Part shown: positions 57,701 through 64,000 of the stretch, piece after piece
Layout: every line of letters begins with the position of its first letter
How positions within the stretch are numbered: position 1 is the stretch's first letter
Source: Anaeramoeba flamelloides
Taxonomy: Eukaryota; Metamonada; Anaeramoebidae
NCBI GenBank assembly: GCA_027625915.1
Contig: JANTQA010000018.1
Location: 596,501-660,500, forward strand
Reading direction: 5' to 3'
Length of the DNA: 64,000 nt
Position numbers and translations under genes: made by a program
Notes under the pieces: model-generated
What the model was told of the DNA's origin: nothing
Database searches by the model: none
What the model saw: only the letters and a program-made list of their open reading frames with translations

Positions 57701-58709
57701 GACCCTTTTTATTGTATATGTTGGGAACTTTGGATGAGCCTAGGAATCGGAAATGAAACGGAAGAATTCCAGGAATTGAAAAATATGGAAAAGGAGTAAA
57801 ATGTATCCCATTTGAATTTCAAATACCAGTAATGAAAAAAAGAAAGAACAAAAAAATAAAAACAATTCAAATAATGGAATAAGACGTACATTAACAATAA
57901 GATTCAAAAAACGGAGATAAGATTCCTCTGTTTCAAGAATTTCCTCGGAAATATTTTTTCGTTTCTTTTGCATTTTGTAATATTTCTTCTGTAATATTCT
58001 TTTTAACTGGGCTTGAACTAAAACATATTTTTTGCGTTCTGATTAAAGGCAATTAAATCGAAAAAAAAAAATACCAAAGAGTAAAAAATATATTTTTGCG
58101 ATTTCAATAAGAATAAATTACGAAAAAAAAAAAAGGGGATTTAAGAGAAAGAATTGAAAAAAAAAAATTACCATCGAGATATTTTAATCTAGAGCTATAT
58201 GAACGATAAAAAGTTTGAATTTTTAAGATACTTGTTTTTCTTTGGTGTTCTAATTTTTTTTGTTTTTTCTTGCCAAAAAATCCAAAAAAAGTATTTGTTC
58301 TCTTTTTGCTCTTGTTCTTTCTTTTGTTTTTTTGTTTCTTGGTTGCTTGTTTCTTGGTTGTTTGTTTTCTTTTTGTTTGTTTCTTTTTTGTTTGCTTATT
58401 GCTTTCTTGCAGATCGGAATCAGACTCTGTTTCTATTTCCGTTTCTGTTTCTGTTCCAGATCCAATAATTAATTTCCGAGAACGACCGAGACTGTTCTTT
58501 ATTTGGAACTGTGAATAACTGTTATTGCTTTTAACACCTGAAACTAATTCAGAATGAACCAAACGTTGAAAATCAAGGCTAACATTTTCATCTTGTAAAT
58601 GACGTAGTTTTCTTTTCGATGTTGAAACCAACGTTGTTTCAAGAATCACCCGATTTCGATGTGAATACCTTTTTTGTTTTTCATTCAATACACTTTCTTG
58701 TTGGCCCAT
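51775..58709 (-). CDS. RhoGEF with IQ motif, DH and PH domains, four exons
   Basis: Exons 58709-58172, 58017-57890, 54419-54061 and 52405-51775 join in phase to 551 residues; introns are 154, 3470 and 1655 bp, with GTAATT, GTACGT and GTTTGT donors. Residues 1-160 are low-complexity with alternating Glu-Thr/Ser (TETETEIETESDSD) and a Lys-rich block. ILKIQTFYRSYSSRLKYL (about 160-178) is an IQ motif that would bind calmodulin. The DH domain starts at ISEEILETEESYLRFL (CR1), continues through HFMKPLQ and LFNGIESIL, and includes MPVQRLPR|YIIFLEQL (CR3), with the exon junction inside this motif. The PH domain spans about 390-520 (EAVIFEKRE, LWICSPKRGIFF, FLLFNNNITALDFFKHI). It would load GTP onto Rho/Rac GTPases at membranes. 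All exon joins rebuild conserved DH sequence, so the model is firm. The last 40 residues are basic. Confidence 0.9.
52406..54060 (-). other. RhoGEF intron 3
   Basis: AT-rich. Includes 52670-52790, which matches one end of the TCAGTCAAAGG family, and at 52870-53490 degenerate inverted and direct repeats around TTTAAAAGAATTGAGT and GGCACTCTA that also resemble 10580-10680. No exon detected. Confidence 0.5.
54623..55315. mobile_element. TIR element ending in TCAGTCAAAGG, copy 4
   Basis: Left end TAAAATATTTTTCAGTCAAA then GGCCC; right end GTGGCCTTTTGACGGAAACA then AAGTTTA. Matches 40216-40921 in reverse complement almost throughout, including ATTGCAAGATCAAT, AGAAATCATATTG and AAAGGTCAATTATATAAAAT. 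Lies in RhoGEF intron 2. Confidence 0.75.
55696..56831. mobile_element. TTAA-flanked element, uninterrupted copy
   Basis: TTAA at 55692-55695 and 56832-56835 flank GGAGGTAGTATTTTT ... GACAGATCCC. It is the reverse complement of 17976-20277 without the LINE. Length 1136 bp, no coding, in RhoGEF intron 2. Confidence 0.82.
57581..57832. mobile_element. Foldback element with TTACTGGTATTTG ends
   Basis: Ends TTACTGGTATTTGGATCAGA and complement CAAATACCAGTAA; inner blocks GTAAAATTTTCACTTCATTT and AAGGAGTAAAATGTATCCC are also complementary. The middle matches 63110-63160 in reverse complement (TTTTTATTGTATA, GAGAACTTTGG/GGGAACTTTGG). It lies 57 bp inside the intron from the donor at 57889. Confidence 0.7.
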
Positions 58710-59104
58710 CTAAAATTGAAATGAGTGAAATAATTTGGGAATGAAAAAAAAAAAGTAAACAAAATATATAAACTTGAAAAATGGAGTTGGGAATTTCAGA
58801 ACAGAAAAAACTGTAAATCCTTTTTGTTCCAAATATTTAATTGGGTTTCGAGTTTAAGAAAGAGTATCTATTTTTAAAACACAAATTAATTTTCAAATAT
58901 TTTTATCACAAGTTTTTACCAGTAATATTAAACAGTTTTCTTGAAAGTTGGGAACATGTTAAATTCTAGAAGAAATTCGTAAAGCTTGTTTTTTGGAGAA
59001 TGGAAATTAAAAAAGAAAAAAAAAGTTAAAAAAAAATTTTTTTTTAAAGATAAATTTAGTTTTACAAAGGGTAATTATTTTTAAAAAATTCCAAATTTAC
59101 TTCA

Positions 59105-59273
59105 GATACTTAAATTTTAAATGGAACAAAATTTGCACTTCCTTTTCCATATTTTTCTTTTTAATAAATTAAGTTCACCAAAAGAAGTAAGTTGTAATTT
59201 GTGGTATCTATTTGGAAAAGGAAATTGAAAATGAAATGAAAGTGTATCCCATTTAGAATTCAATTACCAATAT
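59105..59273. repeat. Worn foldback of the TTACTGGTATTTG family
   Basis: AAATGGAACAAAATTTGCAC, CTTCCTTTTCCATATTTTTC on the left and AAAATGAAATGAAAGTGTAT with CCCATTTAGAATTCAATTAC on the right are mutual near-complements. Confidence 0.55.
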
Positions 59274-60049
59274 AACCAAAATTTCCGATTTAATTGAAAA
59301 TTTTTGAATAATAGATTGTTGAAATAACTTGTTAGATTAATCTTTTTTAAATTTACTATAAAAATAATAGTATTTTGTTTTAAAAACTAATATCTTTAAG
59401 ATCGATTATAAAAAAAAGGCTTCTATGGGTGTACATAACTAAAAGAATTCTAAAATTAGATTCTTTATCTTTAAGAAATCTAGAATTATTCTCAATATAT
59501 TAAGAAAATTGAAATTTTCATAAATCGAGTGTCTAATTGTAAAGTACTGATAAACACAGAGAAATATGAAATTTTTTCTTCACTTTTCATTCTGGATTTT
59601 TTTTATCACTTTGCCAATGGTGTTTGATTGCTTTAATTTTTTTAGAGCTATATAATGGGCACTTGATTGATGTAAATGTGAAGAAACTTTGGAAAATTAG
59701 ATGATCATCAAAAGAATCTTTTCTCAATGGGATGTCTTATAATGGAATGATTTAAAAGTAGGGTTTGTGAATTACTACAAAAAGGAAATTGAAATAAAAA
59801 ATTTTTTAGATATTTTCGGTTTTATTAGTTATATTGAAAACCCAAAGAATTTCTTCTTTGTTCTTATACAAATATTAACTGGGTTTTAAAAAAATTATGA
59901 AAAAATAGAGTTATAACAAATGAATGGGATGTGGAAAATACCACAAACTTACAACTTAGTTTATAATCATAAAAAATTTCAATTTCCTCAAAATTTATTA
60001 TCTTAAAGTTTTCTAGATCTCAAGAAATAAAGTACACAATTTAACATTT

Positions 60050-60285
60050 CTTTCAGTTATAAGCTAAATTTCAAAACAGGGGCAGATTTTTCATCAGAAC
60101 AAAATTTGTTTAATTGTTTTTTTTATTGAATAATAATATATATTACCAAAGTATTTTTGGATAATAACCAATATAGATTAACAAAAAAAAATATAATGTA
60201 ATGATTTTATTTTTTGAAAGACAAATGAAAAAAGAATAAATAATAAAAAAAAAGTTTGCATATGATTTTCATTATTTGGCTTATA
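60050..60285. repeat. Dispersed repeat, copy 2
   Basis: Same order and orientation as 4730-4965. Confidence 0.55.
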
Positions 60286-60969
60286 CACTCATGAAACCAC
60301 TTTTTTGGATAATTCATAAAAGGAAAATCCGAGATGAATTCCCCTTATAAATTATAATTATTCTCATTTCATGTTGTAAAGGTGAATATGATCTTTTATC
60401 CAAAAATGGGAAGATATTTTATAAACAAAAAATATTACTTTTTTTTGATATTTATTTTTTTCAGTTTAAATACTTGAATTACAAAATTTTTGTGAAGGGT
60501 AGTATTGTAGTAAATATATTCAATTTTATTGAGTAATTAAAGAAACTCAACTGATTACCCAGTGGAACGAAAAAATATTGGTAAAATTTACCTATAGTTA
60601 TATTTTTAAGGACTTTATTCTGAAATTATTTTTTTAAAGAGGAACATAAAATAAACACATAAAAAACCCACATTTTTTTTTTTGTAAAACAAATTATTTT
60701 CAATACTTCCATACCAGATGGTAGTTACTTCAACTAACAGAAAAACATCATGAATGAGTGGTATCTTACAATCATTTTACCCCTTCATATTTGAAACTAA
60801 TACAACTCGAATTGTTTACATTAATTAAAACTGATAAAACACAATTATCAGAATTAGATGTTGATACCAAAAGTTTTAATAAGGAAACTTTATATCACTC
60901 TTGAAAATTATAATTTCTATTTGCTCTTGAGTTTTTTTCAAATTTTTAATTGTAAAAGATTTTGGAATA

Positions 60970-61166
60970 CAGTCAGTTCCACTTTTAAGGCACAAACTTT
61001 CAACGAAATTTAAGGTAAAATAAAAATCTCAAATTAAGACACAAAATTCAGATTCTAGAAAAATAAATTGTAAAAAAAAAAAATTCCAAATTTTGTATAT
61101 TAATTTGAGATTTTTTTATGTCTTAAATTTTGTTGAAAGTTTGTGCCTTAAAGATAGAACTGACTG
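60970..61166. mobile_element. TA-flanked foldback MITE, copy 4
   Basis: Starts CAGTCAGTTCCACTTTTAAG after TA and ends TAGAACTGACTG before TA. Terminal 24 bp are almost identical to copy 3. Nearly full palindrome. Confidence 0.88.
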
Positions 61167-61803
61167 TACAAGTTTATAGAGTGAAACAAAAAGTCTCATT
61201 TTTACAGGAATTGACCATAACCTTAGATATTGCTATAATTAAAGTATGTTGAACTTTGGGTATTAATGAAATTAATGATTAAGGATTTGAATAACTCTAA
61301 AAAAACATATTATAAATTATTCCACAAAAGAAATTATTCCTTTTTTTACTTATGATCACTATTAAAAATTGTAGTTTTGTTTATTTTTAAACTGACTCTT
61401 CCAAGTTTACGGATATAAACCACAATAATTATATGAAAGTCGTTAATATTTTTTCTTTAGAACCTCTAAAAGTAACCATATTTTCATTTTTTAAATTTCA
61501 AATATTAACTCAATAATTATTAACACAAAAACCCAAACATTAAATCGTTTCGTTTTCTATTTTAAAAATTTGGTTTTAATATCAGAATATTTCCAAGATG
61601 TATAATTAATTTTTCAAAAAAATATTTTGGTTAATTATTTAATTGTTTAAAAAAAATTGATTTTTTTCGTGATTAATAAACATTTCGCCACACATTTAAG
61701 AAAGATATTTTGTAATTATAAATTCTAAATATTAATAATTCGTCCTGTAAATTTGTGGTGAAATGCAGATTTTTTTCTGAAATTCTGTGTTTTTTTTACT
61801 ACA

Positions 61804-61971
61804 GGGACTAGTCTCTATTATTTTTTTTACCAATTTCTAAATAAGGATTCTTAATCTTGAAATGTGTTTAGTATAGAAAATAAACATGGATTTTCAAATC
61901 AAAGTAATTGGCAAATCATTTTCTTAATCTCTATTTTATTTTTTTAAAAAAATTTAATCGAGATTAGTCCC
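61804..61971. mobile_element. Miniature TTAA-family element
   Basis: Ends GGGACTAGTCTCTATTA and complement GAGATTAGTCCC followed by TTAA (left TTAA has become TACA). Ends match the 17976-20277 element; only 168 bp remain, a likely internal deletion derivative. Confidence 0.65.
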
Positions 61972-62302
61972 TTAAGACAACAAACGGATTTGATTGATGA
62001 GATCAACTAATAGTACTATTTGACAAATCGATTTTTTAGGTACATTTGAACTCTGTTGCACTAATTACTTCACACCATAAAACAACATACTTTGATCTTA
62101 AAACTTCTTCTTAATAGGCTGCTCATCCCTTAAAAACAAAAAAACAGTTATAACTAAATTAAAAATTTGACTCTGAAGTTTCTGAAAGGGAATTTAGGTA
62201 TAAAAATATATAAAGTGGAATTTTAACTTGTTTGGTCATTAAACAAAAAAATAATTCCTTTTTCTCTATTTTTTGTTTTAAATCTCTTTTAGTTTAATTT
62301 TT
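61972..62302. other. Intergenic, 5' flank of the zinc-finger gene
   Basis: No feature beyond AT-rich sequence. Confidence 0.4.
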
Positions 62303-62745
62303 ATGGAAAACCAAAAATACCTATGCAATTTATGCCTAGCTCACTTCGTTTCACAAGAAGATATAATTGAACATATGCTTCTTAACCATAATGTTACTGT
62401 ACCATTTGAAGGAAATAAGCCAAATCTTGATTCCGTTTCTTTTATTCAAGTCATCAAAAAAAAAGAAACAAAAAAGGAAACAAACACAAAACAATCAGCA
62501 AAGGAGATCTTGGTAATATTTTTTTTTTTTTTTTTCAATTTCTGCTTGAACTTTTCTTTTAATTCTTGCAAGCCTCACTGCAAAACATACCCAAACCTAA
62601 TATTATTAGAGTTAAATTGACACAAATACTTTTTTTTTGTAATCAAAGTAAAAAATCTATTTTGCAGATCCTCTTTTATTATCAAACCAAGAACATTACT
62701 TTTCAATTCTTTTTTTTCTTTTTTCTTCTTCTTGTCACTTTCTAA
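62303..62745 (+). CDS. Small C2H2 zinc-finger protein, second exon tentative
   Basis: The first exon, 62303-62512, encodes 70 residues with YLCNLCLAHFVSQEDIIEHM then LLNH: a C2H2 finger (C8, C11, H24, H29) of the single-finger type. A Lys/Thr-rich stretch follows, and the exon ends at a GTAATA donor. A consensus acceptor TTTTGCAG at 62667 would add ILFYYQTKNITFQ and a Phe/Leu run to TAA at 62745. That tail is poor protein sequence, so the real second exon may differ or the gene may continue. Nucleic-acid binding is likely; the specific family is not recognised. Confidence 0.45.
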
Positions 62746-63029
62746 TTCTACAATTAAATCGCAACAATTTATGACACTTATGAGAAAACCAACTCTTATT
62801 TAATTGCTTTTTTCATTTTTTTGTGCTTAATTATTGAAAAGAAACATTTTTTGAACTAATTTTCAAAGACTAATAGGAATGGGATTCAAAAATAGATCAT
62901 TTCTTAGATTGAAACAAAATGTTGTTATTCACACCCACTTTTCTGAGATCCTCATTTTGATTTCTGTGTGGGCTTGAACCCGGGGATAATTAACTCCTTT
63001 ATTTGAATCAAAAACCAATGAAAAATACT
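62746..63029. other. Spacer, AT-rich
   Basis: Nothing supported. GGGCTTGAACCCGGGG at about 62971 resembles a tRNA T-arm box but lacks the paired stem and a tRNA body. Confidence 0.4.
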
Positions 63030-63654
63030 ACTGGTATTTGGATTATAAATGGGATAAAATTTCACCTGATTTTCAAATTTTTCACTTCTTCAATCTGACT
63101 TCCCGTTAAGAGTCCTTAACTCACCCAAAGTTCTCAATGTATACAATAAAAACAGCCAAACAAATAAAATGAGATCACTAATCCCAATTAATTCCTGGTA
63201 ACACTAGTGCAAATATGGAATGTTGTAAAAAATAGAGTTTTTACAATTTTAGAGATAAATAAAGGGTTCCATATATTTATCCAAATTTTGGTATAGTAAA
63301 TATAATATCCGATTATCTTAATAGGCTAATAATAATTTTAATCAAAAAATTGTTTGGTAAATACCGATCTTTCAATTTTTTAGAAAAAATCATTTTTCAA
63401 ACAAATTATTGATATTTACCAAAGGATTTTATATTGAAAACCCCTTTGAACTCAAAAACCAAAATGGACGTTTAATTTACTATGACCAAAATTTGGATAA
63501 ATATATGGAACTCTTTATTTATCTCTAAAAAATTGTAAAAACTCTATTTGTTACAACATTCCATATTTACACTTGTGGATATCTTTTGGAAAAAGGAAAA
63601 ATATGGAAAATGAAGAGAAAATTTTTTCCCGAATTTATCATTCAAATACAAGTA
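63030..63654. mobile_element. TTACTGGTATTTG foldback with a second foldback nested in it
   Basis: Outer ends ACTGGTATTTGGATTATAAA at 63030 and complement TTCAAATACAAGTA at 63653; the left interior matches 57581-57832 in reverse complement. At 63205-63575 it is interrupted by the AAGTGTAAATATGG-end element also seen at 27478-27844. Confidence 0.7.
63205..63575. mobile_element. Foldback element (AAGTGTAAATATGG-end family), copy 2
   Basis: Arms of about 90 bp (AAATATGGAATGTTGTAAAA; GGTTCCATATATTTATCCAA) are near-perfect complements at 63205-63300 and 63485-63575. It is less worn than copy 1 and so probably younger. Confidence 0.8.
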
Positions 63655-64000
63655 TCAAATTATTTTTAGAAAGAGATTGGTGTTGGTCTAGAAATTGGAT
63701 AAATTAACCCACAACAATTAATAAAAAAACAGAGCCTGTCACACCATGCATAAAATTAACACTAAAAAATAAATTTTTTTAAAAAGTATCTTTTTTTTGG
63801 TAATTTCACTCAGAGAAAAATCAAATTCATAATAGTTCCCATTTAAAGAGTTTTCAAAAAGTTGTGAGATTTTAATTTTATTTAAAGTAAACTTTTGAAT
63901 CAAAATTAATTAACTCAATGAATGGAATCAAATATAGAATTTCAGGAAAGTGTAAAAATAACACTTTTTTCATTTAGATCACGTTTTTGTATTTAGATAA

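Larger units (their letters stand above)
54420..57889 (-). other. RhoGEF intron 2, 3.5 kb, repeat-filled
   Basis: Holds three separate elements: 54623-55315, 55696-56831 and 57581-57832. Little unassigned sequence remains between them, so much of the intron's length is inserted DNA. Confidence 0.7.
58710..60969. other. Intergenic, upstream of RhoGEF, repeat-bearing
   Basis: Includes a worn TTACTGGTATTTG-type foldback at 59105-59273 and the second copy of the 4730-4965 repeat at about 60050-60285. No gene is visible. The RhoGEF promoter should lie just right of 58709. Confidence 0.5.

Noticed and set aside
58199-58518. Overlapping plus-strand Phe/Cys/Leu-rich frames
   Set aside because: They are antisense to the Lys/Gln-rich part of RhoGEF exon 1.
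62941-62990. tRNA-like T-arm box (GGGTTCAAGCCC on the minus strand)
   Set aside because: The flanking bases do not pair as a T-stem and no acceptor, D or anticodon arm can be drawn around it.

Overview
The window comes from an extremely AT-rich unicellular eukaryote with spliced genes. Four multi-exon genes can be assembled with GT-AG introns in matching phase. Coding segments show long Lys/Glu/Asn runs, and intergenic DNA is full of A/T homopolymers. A RhoGEF, a BTB/ankyrin/LRR relic and KE-rich insertions in otherwise conserved enzymes would fit a protist such as Anaeramoeba. That assignment is inference; nothing here is a species marker.

Host genes, left to right: (1) 1833-8469 (+), a membrane-anchored five-bladed-propeller protein of the DUF4185 type, split by a 5.4 kb intron. 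(2) 15093-16520 (+), a single-exon MTMR14-like phosphoinositide phosphatase. (3) 21059-24099 (-), a broken LRR-ankyrin-BTB gene. (4) 24556-25868 (-), remains of an unrecognised gene split by a foldback element. (5) 33095-35370 (+), cytosolic aspartyl-tRNA synthetase in three exons. (6) 41609-47322 (+), a secreted or lysosomal histidine acid phosphatase with a 4.6 kb intron and an Asn in place of the usual catalytic Asp. (7) 51775-58709 (-), an IQ-DH-PH RhoGEF in four exons. (8) 62303 onwards (+), a small C2H2 zinc-finger gene whose 3' half is unsure. The genes do not form an operon or an obvious pathway. MTMR14 and the RhoGEF both point to membrane/cytoskeleton signalling.

Most of the rest is transposon debris. 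A complete-length hAT element (11709-15012) has a perfect 8-bp target duplication and sits 72 bp in front of the MTMR14 start codon. Two 5'-truncated LINE copies (5041-5315 and 18593-19790) have clear target duplications. A TA-flanked foldback MITE occurs four times, a TTAA-flanked family three times, and at least three further foldback families are present, some nested. Two insertions (LINE in a TTAA element, MITE in a dispersed repeat) have their empty sites in another repeat copy inside this same window, which fixes their borders. Short introns (154-290 bp) coexist with 1.7-5.4 kb introns; three of the four long ones visibly carry these repeats, and the 1.7 kb RhoGEF intron has only a short partial copy and a possible new family.

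I found no CRISPR, rRNA, tRNA or virus-derived gene. No novel multi-gene system is evident. The best leads are the acid phosphatase active-site change, the LINE 3' RNA hairpins that differ in sequence but keep pairing, the foldback/TTAA families, and a few short coding-looking stretches of unknown identity.
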